DNA from: Ignavibacteria bacterium
Lineage (GTDB): Bacteria; Bacteroidota; Ignavibacteria; Kapaibacteriales; Kapaibacteriaceae
Assembly (NCBI GenBank): GCA_947458785.1
Contig: CANGZU010000009.1
Span: 1-36,534, forward strand
Length of the DNA: 36,534 nt
Direction: 5' to 3'
Positions within the stretch are counted from its first letter, which is position 1. The number at the start of each line of letters is the position of its first letter. The notes under the pieces were generated by a model. The model did not search any database, had not been told where the DNA came from, and saw nothing but the letters and a program-made list of their open reading frames with translations. Made by a program: the position numbers and the translations under genes. This document shows, piece after piece, positions 17,002-25,971 of this stretch.

Positions 17002-17039
17002 AACGGGCTAACCTACACAAGGTTGGCCCGTTGTATTTT
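17002..17039 (+). terminator. Intrinsic terminator after the LysM gene
   Basis: A 12 bp stem (17002-17013 with 17021-17032, one G-T wobble) encloses a 7 nt loop. It is followed by the T-rich stretch TGTATTTT. It lies 27 bp after the LysM gene stop and 38 bp before the phoH ATG, so it separates the two transcription units. Confidence 0.82.
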
Positions 17040-17076
17040 CCCCCATAATTATGTCCCTCTAAAGACGCACGCGTGC

Positions 17077-18078
17077 ATGCACATTATTGAAAAAAAGGTC
17101 AAACTTGCCGACATCGATCTTTACGAGCTGCTCGGTCCCTACGAAACACATCTGCAGCTCATCGAGAATAAGTTCGATTCATCGATAACGGTTCGTGGAG
17201 ATCAGGTCATCATTCGTGGTGAAACTGCCGAGGTCAGAAAGATTGAGCAGATATTTCTCGAGCTCATCCACACGATAAAGCGCACCGGTCGGCTGCAACT
17301 CTCCGATGTTGCTATGATCGTCGACCTCGTCGATGGCGGCCGTTCTGCTGGGGCTCCACCTAGCTCGATGTCTTCGGAAGAACTCGACTCGGTGATTCTA
17401 TGGGGCAAGCGAGAAATGATTCGAGCGCGTACCCCACGTCAGCTTGAATACTACAAGAAGGTTCGAGAGAACGACCTAGTGTTCTGCATTGGTCCTGCAG
17501 GAACTGGTAAAACATACCTTGCTGTGGCCATGGCAGTTGCTGCCCTGCGTGCCAATGAGGTCACACGTATCATTCTATCGCGACCAGCTGTAGAGGCCGG
17601 TGAGTCGCTTGGATTCCTGCCCGGTGATATCTCCGAAAAGGTAGATCCGTATCTGCGCCCCCTACTCGATGCACTCAGTGATATGGTAACGCCCGACAAG
17701 CTCAAGACCATGCTGGAGAAGCGGATTGTAGAGATCGTGCCGTTAGCTTATATGCGGGGCCGAACATTGAATACGTCATTCATTATCCTTGATGAGGCGC
17801 AGAACGCCACAAGGACACAGATGAAGATGTTTCTCACGCGTCTAGGTCGTAACTCGAAGGCAATCGTCACAGGTGACTCAACACAAGTGGACCTGCCGAA
17901 GAAGCACGACTCCGGACTCATCGATGTGTTTCGTTTGTTTCAGGGAATTCGAGGCATCGAGTTTGTCGAGTTTGAAAAGTCTGATGTGGTTCGTCACCGA
18001 CTCGTTGCAGAAATCGTCGAAGCGTATGAGCGTGATGCACAACGAACATCACATCATGAATCGCCGGCCAGTGCATGA
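17077..18078 (+). CDS. phoH: PhoH-like ATPase
   Basis: The 333-residue product has the P-loop GPAGTGKT at 139-146 and Walker B with LDEAQN at 237-242, both diagnostic of PhoH/YbeZ. The N-terminal 80 residues resemble the RNA-binding KH-like part of this family. PhoH-like proteins are ATPases linked to ribosome maturation and RNA decay, often next to ybeY. Here ybeY is not adjacent; instead the gene overlaps cdaA by 4 bp (ATGA). I took the ATG at 17077, because the upstream TTG at 17023 lies inside the terminator hairpin. No clear Shine-Dalgarno is visible. Confidence 0.92.
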   Translation: MHIIEKKVKLADIDLYELLGPYETHLQLIENKFDSSITVRGDQVIIRGETAEVRKIEQIFLELIHTIKRTGRLQLSDVAMIVDLVDGGRSAGAPPSSMSSEELDSVILWGKREMIRARTPRQLEYYKKVRENDLVFCIGPAGTGKTYLAVAMAVAALRANEVTRIILSRPAVEAGESLGFLPGDISEKVDPYLRPLLDALSDMVTPDKLKTMLEKRIVEIVPLAYMRGRTLNTSFIILDEAQNATRTQMKMFLTRLGRNSKAIVTGDSTQVDLPKKHDSGLIDVFRLFQGIRGIEFVEFEKSDVVRHRLVAEIVEAYERDAQRTSHHESPASA

Positions 18079-18854
18079 CAGAACTCTTTGAGATAGGGTT
18101 TCTTTCGATTACGTGGGCAGACGTTGTAGATGTCGTCTTGATATCCGTTCTGTTCTTTGTGCTCTACAGGACACTGCGCGACACACTTGCGTTGCAGGTT
18201 CTCTTCATCCTTGGTGTCTTGCTGTTGTTGAGCTTTATCACCGACGCGCTCGGCATGAAGACCAGTAATTGGATTCTGCGACGTATCGGCGACGTTGGTT
18301 TGATCGCATTTGTTGTGCTGTTTCAACCTGAGCTTCGTCGAATAGTCCTGATGCTCACGCAGACACCCATTTTTCGCATGTTCATGCGATCCAACACGTC
18401 AGAAGTCATTCAGCCCGTAGTGGAGGCCGTCATGGAGCTAACCACCAAGCATGTTGGAGCGTTGATTGTCTTCTCCAAGGCTGATCATGTAAAGGTAACT
18501 GTCGACACGGGTGTTGAACTCAACGCAGATGTTTCTTCAGAGCTTCTGCTGTCTATTTTCAACACGCGTTCCCCGCTGCATGATGGTGCCGTTGTGCTTG
18601 ACGGTCAGCGCGTTGTTGCCGCTCGATGTGTGCTTCCCTTGAGCGGGACACAAAAACTCGGCGGTCGTACATTAGGCACACGCCACAGAGCAGGACTAGG
18701 ACTATCCGAACAGGCGGACGCGTTGGTGTTGATAGTTTCTGAGGAGCGAGGTACTGCGAGTTTAGCCTATAGTGGCGAAATTGAGCTCGACATTCCTCTG
18801 AACATTTTGGCTGAAACGCTGCAACGCAGGTTGGCCATGGTAGCTCAAGCATAA
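18075..18854 (+). CDS. cdaA: Membrane diadenylate cyclase (CdaA type)
   Basis: CdaA makes the second messenger c-di-AMP from two ATP. Three hydrophobic segments (about residues 11-33, 39-57 and 70-84) precede a DisA_N catalytic domain. The active-site motifs are DGA at 170-172 and RHR at 203-205 (GTRHRAGLGL). The 259-residue length fits CdaA. In Firmicutes cdaA sits with ybbR and glmM. Here it overlaps phoH by 4 bp (ATGA) and is followed 8 bp later by pcm, so translation with PhoH is probably coupled. c-di-AMP usually controls potassium and osmolyte balance and cell-wall homeostasis. The PBP4-like gene in the same run is consistent with a wall link, but that is inference. Confidence 0.94.
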   Translation: MTELFEIGFLSITWADVVDVVLISVLFFVLYRTLRDTLALQVLFILGVLLLLSFITDALGMKTSNWILRRIGDVGLIAFVVLFQPELRRIVLMLTQTPIFRMFMRSNTSEVIQPVVEAVMELTTKHVGALIVFSKADHVKVTVDTGVELNADVSSELLLSIFNTRSPLHDGAVVLDGQRVVAARCVLPLSGTQKLGGRTLGTRHRAGLGLSEQADALVLIVSEERGTASLAYSGEIELDIPLNILAETLQRRLAMVAQA

Positions 18855-18862
18855 CGCGTCTT

Positions 18863-19528
18863 ATGTCATCACGACCAGCCCGACAGTATTCATCATTTGA
18901 ACTTCAGCGTCAGCAACTTGTTGCTCTTCTCTCATCAAGGGGCATACACGATGCGCAAGTCTTGCACGCAATGAGTTGTATCCCGCGCGAGGTCTTCATA
19001 CCTCCGGCACTCTACACGCGCGCTTACGAAGATTCAGCACTCCCGATAGATAATCGGCAGACTATCTCACAGCCGTACACTGTGGCTCTCATGACGCAGC
19101 TGCTGCAGGTGCAGGCCGGTCAGAAGATCTTGGAGATAGGAACTGGTAGCGGATATCAAGCGGCAGTTATTGCCCATCTCGGTGCGCATGTTGTCTCCAT
19201 CGAACGGCATGCTATTCTCTCGCAAAAGGCTCGGACGGCATTGCAGCAGCTTGGATACAACGTTGTCTGCCGTATTGGCGACGGTACTATTGGCTACCGC
19301 GAGGGTGGTCCCTACGATGGCATCATCATCACGGCTGGGGCTCCTGATGTGCCTGAGCCCCTTGCCAAACAGCTTGCAATTGGCGGACGCATGATTGTCC
19401 CGATAGGTACCCTCGAAGAGCAGCGTCTGTATACTGTGATCCGCACGGGTGAGGAAACTTGGAAAGCCGAAGATGTTGGTCCGGCAAAGTTCGTTCCATT
19501 GATCGGTAGATCTGGTTGGAATGAGTAG
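18863..19528 (+). CDS. pcm: Protein-L-isoaspartate O-methyltransferase
   Basis: Pcm methylates isoaspartyl residues formed by ageing of Asp and Asn, starting their repair. The 221-residue protein has the SAM-binding motif EIGTGSGYQ at 91-99, the family segment QTISQPYTVA at 66-75, and a C-terminal V-P-L-I-G-R-S-G-W close to the end, as in other bacterial Pcm. It lies 8 bp after cdaA and overlaps miaA by 8 bp, so it is part of the phoH-to-dacB run. Confidence 0.95.
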   Translation: MSSRPARQYSSFELQRQQLVALLSSRGIHDAQVLHAMSCIPREVFIPPALYTRAYEDSALPIDNRQTISQPYTVALMTQLLQVQAGQKILEIGTGSGYQAAVIAHLGAHVVSIERHAILSQKARTALQQLGYNVVCRIGDGTIGYREGGPYDGIIITAGAPDVPEPLAKQLAIGGRMIVPIGTLEEQRLYTVIRTGEETWKAEDVGPAKFVPLIGRSGWNE

Positions 19529-20471
19529 CAATGAAAATGGGCACCGCCGATTGATTGTGCTCGCCGGCGCGACTGCTTCAGGTAAGTCTGACGTTGCGAT
19601 GCACCTTGGCGGCAAGACGCCTATAGAGATAGTTTGTGCTGATGCACGAACGATCTATCGTGGACTTGACATCGGGACCGCCAAGCCGCCACCCGCAGAC
19701 CTGGCGCTTGTGAAACACCACCTTCTTGATATCGTTGAGCCACACCAGTCCTATACAGCTAGCGCCTATGCAACTGCAGCCAGATCTGCCATTGAATCAA
19801 TTGACATCAACATACTGCCCGTCATTGTAGGGGGCTCAGGCTTCTACATCAAGGCTCTCATCGATGGATTATCAGAGGGCGTGGAAGAAGTTGATCAAGA
19901 GATTCGCACGCAATTGACCAAAGAGTTTGAAGAGCGAGGCATAGAAGCCATGCATGAAGAGTTGGCCACCGTGGACGCCCGAGCGGCAGCAATGTATAGC
20001 GATCGAAACCCACGGCGCGTGCAGCGAGCATTGGAGTACCATCGAGCAACAGGCAAGGCACTATCATCTACTTGGGAACAACAACGAAATGCCGCGCCGT
20101 ATGACGTATGCTTCGTTGCTGTGCATCGTGAGCGGGATGAACTTCGTAGACGTATTGAGGATCGTTGCGCTTTGATGTGGCGGCAAGGACTCCTGCATGA
20201 GACGGAGCAGTTGCTGACCTCTGGCCTTGATGAGCATGTACAATCGCTGCAGACGGTTGGCTATAAGCAGGCAATTGATGTTCTTCGAGGTCGAACATCG
20301 ATAGAACTCGCACAGCTGGAAATGATCACTGCAACATGGCAGTACGCAAAACGTCAGCTTACTTGGTTTCGTAAAGACGCTCGCTACCAATGGGTTGCTG
20401 GCAACACGAATGAATGTGCAAGAGATATATTGCGGCTGTTCAAACATGAGGAGAATCGCGGTCGTGGCTAA
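19521..20471 (+). CDS. miaA: tRNA dimethylallyltransferase
   Basis: MiaA adds a dimethylallyl group to A37 of tRNAs that read U-starting codons. The 316-residue protein has the P-loop GATASGKS at 16-23, the D-A-R-T-I-Y-R-G-L-D-I-G-T-A-K-P segment near 41-56, and the V-G-G-S-G-F-Y segment near 110. These are hallmarks of the family. The start overlaps pcm by 8 bp and the end overlaps the dacB start by 26 bp. Length and motifs are normal. Confidence 0.95.
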   Translation: MSSNENGHRRLIVLAGATASGKSDVAMHLGGKTPIEIVCADARTIYRGLDIGTAKPPPADLALVKHHLLDIVEPHQSYTASAYATAARSAIESIDINILPVIVGGSGFYIKALIDGLSEGVEEVDQEIRTQLTKEFEERGIEAMHEELATVDARAAAMYSDRNPRRVQRALEYHRATGKALSSTWEQQRNAAPYDVCFVAVHRERDELRRRIEDRCALMWRQGLLHETEQLLTSGLDEHVQSLQTVGYKQAIDVLRGRTSIELAQLEMITATWQYAKRQLTWFRKDARYQWVAGNTNECARDILRLFKHEENRGRG

Positions 20472-22140
20472 GTTCGTAATCGCAATGTTTGGTATTGCGC
20501 TCTATACGCTGCAGGCGCTTGCAGCATCACCGCGTGCCATTGATTCTTTGAGTGCGATCATCGATCTGCGCCAGAAGCTGGACAAGCTATACACGGCTGC
20601 TCCTTATCGAAGTGGTCTCGTGAGCGTCAAAGTAATCTCCCTTCGCACTGGTGAGACGCTGTATGAGCGAAATGCCGACAAGCCCCTTACTCCAGCGTCG
20701 ACAACGAAGCTCTTTTCGACGGCTACCCTCTACACTCTTCGTGGTGCAGGCGCTGAACTCGTCACCGATGTACGTATTGATGGTACCATTGATGCCTCGG
20801 GAGTGCTGCGTGGCGATCTTTATCTTGTTGGATGCGGAGATGCACTTCTCTCGGTATCCGACATCGACGGACTGGCAGACAATCTTCAGCGCATGGGGAT
20901 CAAGCGCATTACCGGGACGATCTACGGAGACGGCCATCTCTTTGACAGCAATGTCAACAGGGCGCGCTATTCCGGAGACAATGAAGATGTTGAGCCGCTA
21001 GGTCCGATCACTGCACTCACCCTGCAGCGTGGTGGGTTGTCGATCGTTGTCAGTGCAAGCCGCAACGGTTCTGTGATAATCAACCCCTTGCCTGCAAGTG
21101 ATGGGCTCGAGATTGTTAACACCGTTCAGGTATCATCGGCTCGCACTCGATCAGGGGTGCGAACTCAACCAAGTCGAAAGAAGGGACCAAGTCGAGCACA
21201 ACGCACCGCACGAACTGCTCGCAAGCGTGGTCGTGCAGACCTTCTTCCGTTGTACGATAGTCTCTCGCTTGGTCTGGGAGATGCGCCACGGATTCGCAGA
21301 AGATCTGGATCGCGCCGAGTGACACGTTCAGTGGCACGTGTGGCTGCATCTTCGTCACTGTTGCCCAATGGAACGCAGCGGATTGTGGTCTCTGGTAGGA
21401 TTTCTCCCGGTACGAGTACCACAGTCTATACGACGTTGTTACGACCGGCAGCCGCAACAGCTGGCGTACTTCGTCAACGGCTGCGAACGCGTGGTATCAC
21501 AGTCGATGGTGGGGTTGGTGAGCGCCAGCATCCGGCAACGAGCTCCTCTGTGACGAGTGTTCGACGTCCCCTTGTGGAGCTTGCGTCAATCGTGAACAAG
21601 AAGAGTGACAACTTTCTTGCTGAGCACGTATTCAAGATGTGCGGTGCTGCTGGCGGTGCAAGGCCCTCGTCGGCAGGCGCTTCCACACAATGTGTTGCGC
21701 GAGCTCTCGACTCCCTTGGTGTTCCACGGCTCGGTTGCGTCTTCAATGACGGTAGCGGACTATCACGGCGAAATCTTACATCGGCTTCAACACAAGTTGC
21801 TCTACTACAACGCATCGCTGCTCAACCTTGGGCGCAGGAGTATAAGTCTACGCTTGCTGTTGCCGGAAATGATGGGACGATTCGCAAGCGCCTTGTTGGG
21901 ACATATGCCGCCAACAATGTCAATGCCAAGACTGGTACACTTCGCAACGTTAGCGCACTATCCGGGTACGTGACCACGAGAGATGGTGAGCCCCTTGCCT
22001 TTGCCTTTATCAGCAATGGCAACTCCGTTTCGTCGTATAAGTACACAGAGGATATGGCAGCATTGTTTCTGGCATCGTTCTCGCGAGCTGTCCCATCTAC
22101 GCTTCAGCAAAGCACTGTCAACGAGGTTACGCGTCCGTAG
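20446..22140 (+). CDS. dacB: D-alanyl-D-alanine carboxypeptidase/endopeptidase (PBP4 family) with basic insertion
   Basis: This periplasmic penicillin-binding protein trims peptidoglycan peptides. I chose the ATG at 20446, which gives a good signal peptide (MRRIAVVAKFVIAMFGIALY and on to A-L-A-A) and 564 residues; a start at 20395 would put 17 extra residues in front. Active-site motifs are SxxK at 85-88 (STTK), SxN at 387-389 (SDN) and KTG at 495-497. Between the first and second motifs, residues about 229-301 form an unusual segment with about 21 Arg/Lys in roughly 74 residues and few acids. PBP4 proteins do carry inserted domains here, but this one is low-complexity and strongly basic. The gene overlaps miaA by 26 bp and converges on the NAD(P)HX-repair gene with a 14 bp overlap. 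Confidence 0.9.
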   Translation: MRRIAVVAKFVIAMFGIALYTLQALAASPRAIDSLSAIIDLRQKLDKLYTAAPYRSGLVSVKVISLRTGETLYERNADKPLTPASTTKLFSTATLYTLRGAGAELVTDVRIDGTIDASGVLRGDLYLVGCGDALLSVSDIDGLADNLQRMGIKRITGTIYGDGHLFDSNVNRARYSGDNEDVEPLGPITALTLQRGGLSIVVSASRNGSVIINPLPASDGLEIVNTVQVSSARTRSGVRTQPSRKKGPSRAQRTARTARKRGRADLLPLYDSLSLGLGDAPRIRRRSGSRRVTRSVARVAASSSLLPNGTQRIVVSGRISPGTSTTVYTTLLRPAAATAGVLRQRLRTRGITVDGGVGERQHPATSSSVTSVRRPLVELASIVNKKSDNFLAEHVFKMCGAAGGARPSSAGASTQCVARALDSLGVPRLGCVFNDGSGLSRRNLTSASTQVALLQRIAAQPWAQEYKSTLAVAGNDGTIRKRLVGTYAANNVNAKTGTLRNVSALSGYVTTRDGEPLAFAFISNGNSVSSYKYTEDMAALFLASFSRAVPSTLQQSTVNEVTRP

Positions 22141-23641
22141 GCGTTGCGGGAAAACCGATGATCTTTCGGGCTGCTGAAATCAACTCATGGGCCATAACAG
22201 AGCGGCGTCCAGCATGCTGTGACAGATGCTCCCCCGCTGCGGCATGAACAAAGGCCCCGAGGCGCGTTGCATCAAAAGCCGAACAGCCTTGAGCAACAAA
22301 TGCAGCTATGATACCCGTTAGGACGTCACCCGAGCCTGCTGTGGACATTGCAGGGGTACCCGCACGAAGGTACGTCGTTGACAGACCGTCTGTAGTAATC
22401 GATGGTACATGTTTGACATGGACCACGTAGCCCCTTTCGCGCGCCAGAGTCTGAGCCAGCTCGACATAGTCATCCTCCAAGTCTTCGCGACGCCTACCCA
22501 GTAAACGGGCAAACTCTCCCATGTGCGGCGTTAGAATGGTGTTGTCTCGCTGATGTAGCAGGGGCAAACAACGCATTCCGTCGGCATCGATAACAACTGG
22601 TACCGTTGGGTCAAGTCGGTTGATACAGTCGGCAATGAGCCGAATGGTCTCCGTGTTTGTGCCGAGTCCTGGCCCGATAGCCAGTGTAGTTGCACGCGCC
22701 AAGATCGCATGAAGCTTTTCATGACTCTCTTTGCTAATCGTACCATCTGGGTGGCTACCAACTTCATGTGTGATGATCTCACGCGGCGTCAAGGGATGTA
22801 TCGCTGGAGCAACGAGGTCTACGATGCCGGCTCCTAATGCAAGTGCCGCATGGGCAGTAAGTGAGGGTGCTCCACGCATACTGGTTGTGCCGCCAAGAAC
22901 AACAACGCGCCCATAGTCGAACTTAGAACTTCGCGGTTCACGACTTGGTAACAGAACAGGAACGTCTGCGAGCTCAAGAACGGTGGCATCACATGTTGTC
23001 CGAAGAAGTTCTTCTGGAACACCGAACGAAACAACATGGATTTGACCGCAGCATACTGTTCCCTTGGAACGTATCATCCCAACTTTTTCACGTTCGAAGG
23101 TAATGGTGTGATCGGCATGAACGAAGACGTGGTCCGTAGCTCCAGTTCGCGCATCAAGTCCCGACGGGACGTCAATCGAGACTACAGGCCTGCCCAGTTG
23201 ATTGATGAATGCGATCATGCCCTTTGCTGGTTCGCGCAGTGGAAGACGCGCGCCAACACCTAGAACAGCATCAATCACGAGATCTGTATTCATCGGAGGA
23301 TTTGCGCCTATCTCAGACGTTGCGACAATTGAGGGCAAACAGAGATAGTTGTGTTTGGCTGACGGACTCAGCGCATTCTCCGAGCCGCTCCACACCACTT
23401 GGACAGAGTAGGTGCTCGACAGCATGCGAGCTAGGCAAAAGCCATCGCCGCCATTGTTTCCGTTACCACACACGACAGCAATAGTGCGACATCGGGGAAT
23501 ATGGCGCACTATTATGCTGCATAACTCTGCGTAAGCCGCTGATGCAGCCTGCTCCATTAGATCTGTTTCGGACACATTAAACTGTTGAACCATTTGAAGG
23601 TCCAAAGCTGTTACGTTGTCTGGGGTTAGTAAAACGTCCAT
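22127..23641 (-). CDS. nnrDE: Bifunctional NAD(P)H-hydrate epimerase / dehydratase
   Basis: The enzyme repairs hydrated NADH and NADPH. The N-terminal YjeF-type epimerase has GNGNNGGDGF at 59-68 and DVPSGLDARTG at 157-167. The C-terminal ADP-dependent dehydratase (ribokinase-like fold) has LGGTTSMRGAP at 249-259, GPGLG at 323-327, PHMGEFARL at 372-380 and the catalytic AGSGD at 435-439. I set the start at the ATG at 23641 (504 residues, the normal length for the fusion). An extension to 23731 would add 30 residues with no family counterpart. The two-domain fusion is standard in bacteria. It converges on dacB with a 14 bp overlap and is divergent from phoD. Confidence 0.94.
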   Translation of the reverse strand: MDVLLTPDNVTALDLQMVQQFNVSETDLMEQAASAAYAELCSIIVRHIPRCRTIAVVCGNGNNGGDGFCLARMLSSTYSVQVVWSGSENALSPSAKHNYLCLPSIVATSEIGANPPMNTDLVIDAVLGVGARLPLREPAKGMIAFINQLGRPVVSIDVPSGLDARTGATDHVFVHADHTITFEREKVGMIRSKGTVCCGQIHVVSFGVPEELLRTTCDATVLELADVPVLLPSREPRSSKFDYGRVVVLGGTTSMRGAPSLTAHAALALGAGIVDLVAPAIHPLTPREIITHEVGSHPDGTISKESHEKLHAILARATTLAIGPGLGTNTETIRLIADCINRLDPTVPVVIDADGMRCLPLLHQRDNTILTPHMGEFARLLGRRREDLEDDYVELAQTLARERGYVVHVKHVPSITTDGLSTTYLRAGTPAMSTAGSGDVLTGIIAAFVAQGCSAFDATRLGAFVHAAAGEHLSQHAGRRSVMAHELISAARKIIGFPATPTDA

Positions 23642-23825
23642 GCGCAAGTATAGACGAATACACTCATTTCTGTTGCAGGTTAATCGGCCCACCAGAAAGG
23701 CCGTACGTGCGACTTGGACGTTCATCACCAAGTAAGACGAATTTTATTGACATTGGTCAAGCCCGAGATGTCATCGTAAACATCATTTTTGCAGTTACAG
23801 CTAGACAAACGGTAGATGTCTGTGG

Positions 23826-23833
23826 TAAGTTTG
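23826..23833 (+). promoter_or_regulatory. Possible -7 element (TAAGTTTG) in the nnrDE-phoD divergent gap
   Basis: The gap 23642-23862 (221 bp) is the longest gene-free stretch near here. It holds no tRNA, hairpin or repeat that I can see. TAAGTTTG matches TAnnTTTG and lies 29 bp before the chosen phoD start, but no -33 TTG is suitably placed. On the other strand a one-mismatch element (TATACTTG) sits just before the nnrDE ATG. Confidence 0.3.
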
Positions 23834-23862
23834 AACTGCACTATGCAAAGGATTCAATCAAC

Positions 23863-25932
23863 GTGAGATTCGTCAAAATCATACTCATGATGACAGCCTT
23901 CGCTGAGCTTTCGGTAGCCCAGCCATCGGATTCAAGACCAGCACGTATTCGACATGGGCACTTTGAATCTCCCAGTTCAAGAAGGGTCAGCGTTACGGCA
24001 CTCGATGACAAACTCGAGCCATTTTACCATGGCGTTGCCAGTGGTGATCCTACTCCAGATGCCGTTATCATTTGGACACGCGTAACACCTCGTGATGCCG
24101 ATACATCAATAGGCGTTCGATGGGCTGTCGCACTAGATACAGGGCTTACACAAGTAGTGGCTCAGGGCACGTCAAGCGCTTCCTTGGCATCAGACTTTAC
24201 CGTGAAGATTGACGTATCCGGCCTGCAGTCGAACACGGTGTTTTACTACGCGTTTCAAGCCTACAACAAGGTGTCACTCATTGGGCGAACGCGGACTTAT
24301 CCTTCCGCAGGGGGCGACCATGCACGTCTAGCCATTGTGTCGTGCTCCAACTACCCGGCCGGCTATTTCAATGCATATGGAGCCATCGCAAGACGCAACG
24401 ACATCGATGCGGTGCTCCACCTGGGAGACTATATCTACGAATACAGTGCAGATTCTACTTCGTACGCCGGAACAACCGGTAAACAACTTGGCAGAATGCA
24501 CTCGCCCAGTAATGAGATAGTCTCGCTTGCAGACTATCGCGCTCGGTATAGTCAGTACCGACTCGATCCTGATCTGCGCGCCATGCACCAGCAGCACCCT
24601 GTTGTGCATGTCTACGACGACCATGAATCTGCCAATGACAGTTACACTGACGGCGCAGAGAATCATCAGCCGGGCGAAGGCGATTGGCAGGTACGAAAGC
24701 AACTGTCTCGACAAGCATGTCGTGAATGGATGCCGACACGTGATATGCAAGACGGTCGTATCTATCGTGCGTTGAGATATGGTGATCTTGCTCAGATTCT
24801 CATGCTCGACACACGACTCGACGGCCGCGATAAACAGATTGAAGACCTTGGTGATGACGCGTCGGCTGCGGCAAAGGCATCGCTAGCTGATCCCAATCGC
24901 AAGCTGATATCAGGCGAGCAGTTTTCATGGATCACCTCAACGTTGCGCACGAGCAGCGCCGCGTGGCATGTGCTCGGTAACCAGGTGTTGCTCACACAGT
25001 TTGATGTCTCCCCGATCGACACTGCCTTTATGTTCAACGCCATTGGCCCGGTGTACTCTGCATTTCTGCGTCCCCAGCTTCCTGCTCTGCAGAACCTGAT
25101 TGAGTCGGCTTTCTATGGAGACGTCTGGAGTAATTACCCTGCACAGCGTCTAGCACTCTGCGACGCGATCCGTGCGGCAGGGATTCAAAATCTGCTCGTG
25201 ACGACGGGCGATTTTCACTGCTCTTTTGCTATGGACATTGAACAAACATGGAAACAAGACACGTCGTCCGTCGGAGTGGAGTTTGTTACCCCATCGGTTA
25301 CTTCACCCAACTTCGATGAAAATCTCGGTACACAGGCCTTTTTGCGGCCTATCCTGAGCCCCTTGCTTCAGACGATTGACACGACATTGTACGGACAAAA
25401 CGCACACCTGCACTGGGCAGACCTTGTCAATCATGGTTATCAGATTCTTGACATCACACCCAGCCATGCTCAAGCTGATTGGTACTTCATGAAGTCGATC
25501 ACAGTAAAGTCGCTTGAAGAGTCGTGGGCCAAGGGCTATCGCGTACAGAGCGGGACAAACAGGGCTGTCAAAGCTCAGGCCCAAGCCCCAGGTAAGCAGC
25601 GTCAGGACCTGCCGGCCCCGCCGTATCCTCCTTCCGTAACGCTGAGTGTTTCTGGTCCTGACAGATCACCTACGCCAGTTACATTGCTTTCGTTTGGACC
25701 ACTTCCTGCCTCGCATGTGTTTACGTTAACCTTGCACGCCAACGATCAGACGCAGGCCACGCTCTTCCTTCTCTCAACAAATGCAGAACGAGTGCTTGAG
25801 CAGAATGTCAACATCCCAGCTGGGGTATCTACGCTTGCCATTGATGTCACAGCTTTTGCCCAGGGACAGTATATGTTGGCTATCACAGTCGAACAGAAGC
25901 AGCTATTCTTGCCGATCAGTGTGAAGAAGTAA
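23863..25932 (+). CDS. phoD: Secreted PhoD-like alkaline phosphatase with T9SS-like C-terminus
   Basis: PhoD enzymes are metal-dependent phosphomono- and diesterases acting outside the cytoplasm. I chose the GTG at 23863, which begins a signal peptide (VRFVKIILMMTAFAELSVAQ) and has AAAGGA about 12 bp upstream; the frame is open to 23707 but that extension looks non-coding. The product is about 689 residues. Family motifs include GVASGDPTPDAVIIWTR near the N-terminus, HLGDYIYEY, YDDHE, LGNQVL and TTGDFHCS, which carry the metal-binding Asp, His and Cys-side residues of the PhoD fold. After the catalytic domain a Pro-rich linker leads to an 80-residue beta-rich tail ending G-Q-Y-M-L-A-I-T-V and P-I-S-V-K-K, like a T9SS sorting domain. 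It is followed by a lipoprotein and a TonB receptor, suggesting organophosphate scavenging. That last step is inference. Confidence 0.88.
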   Translation: MRFVKIILMMTAFAELSVAQPSDSRPARIRHGHFESPSSRRVSVTALDDKLEPFYHGVASGDPTPDAVIIWTRVTPRDADTSIGVRWAVALDTGLTQVVAQGTSSASLASDFTVKIDVSGLQSNTVFYYAFQAYNKVSLIGRTRTYPSAGGDHARLAIVSCSNYPAGYFNAYGAIARRNDIDAVLHLGDYIYEYSADSTSYAGTTGKQLGRMHSPSNEIVSLADYRARYSQYRLDPDLRAMHQQHPVVHVYDDHESANDSYTDGAENHQPGEGDWQVRKQLSRQACREWMPTRDMQDGRIYRALRYGDLAQILMLDTRLDGRDKQIEDLGDDASAAAKASLADPNRKLISGEQFSWITSTLRTSSAAWHVLGNQVLLTQFDVSPIDTAFMFNAIGPVYSAFLRPQLPALQNLIESAFYGDVWSNYPAQRLALCDAIRAAGIQNLLVTTGDFHCSFAMDIEQTWKQDTSSVGVEFVTPSVTSPNFDENLGTQAFLRPILSPLLQTIDTTLYGQNAHLHWADLVNHGYQILDITPSHAQADWYFMKSITVKSLEESWAKGYRVQSGTNRAVKAQAQAPGKQRQDLPAPPYPPSVTLSVSGPDRSPTPVTLLSFGPLPASHVFTLTLHANDQTQATLFLLSTNAERVLEQNVNIPAGVSTLAIDVTAFAQGQYMLAITVEQKQLFLPISVKK

Positions 25933-25971
25933 CTCTTGGTGCTCATCATCATGATTCGTAATCTGGTCAAC

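Noticed and set aside
23707-23862. N-terminal extension of the PhoD-like protein to 23707
   Set aside because: The segment has no family similarity, overlaps any longer nnrDE form, and would bury the signal peptide that starts at 23863.
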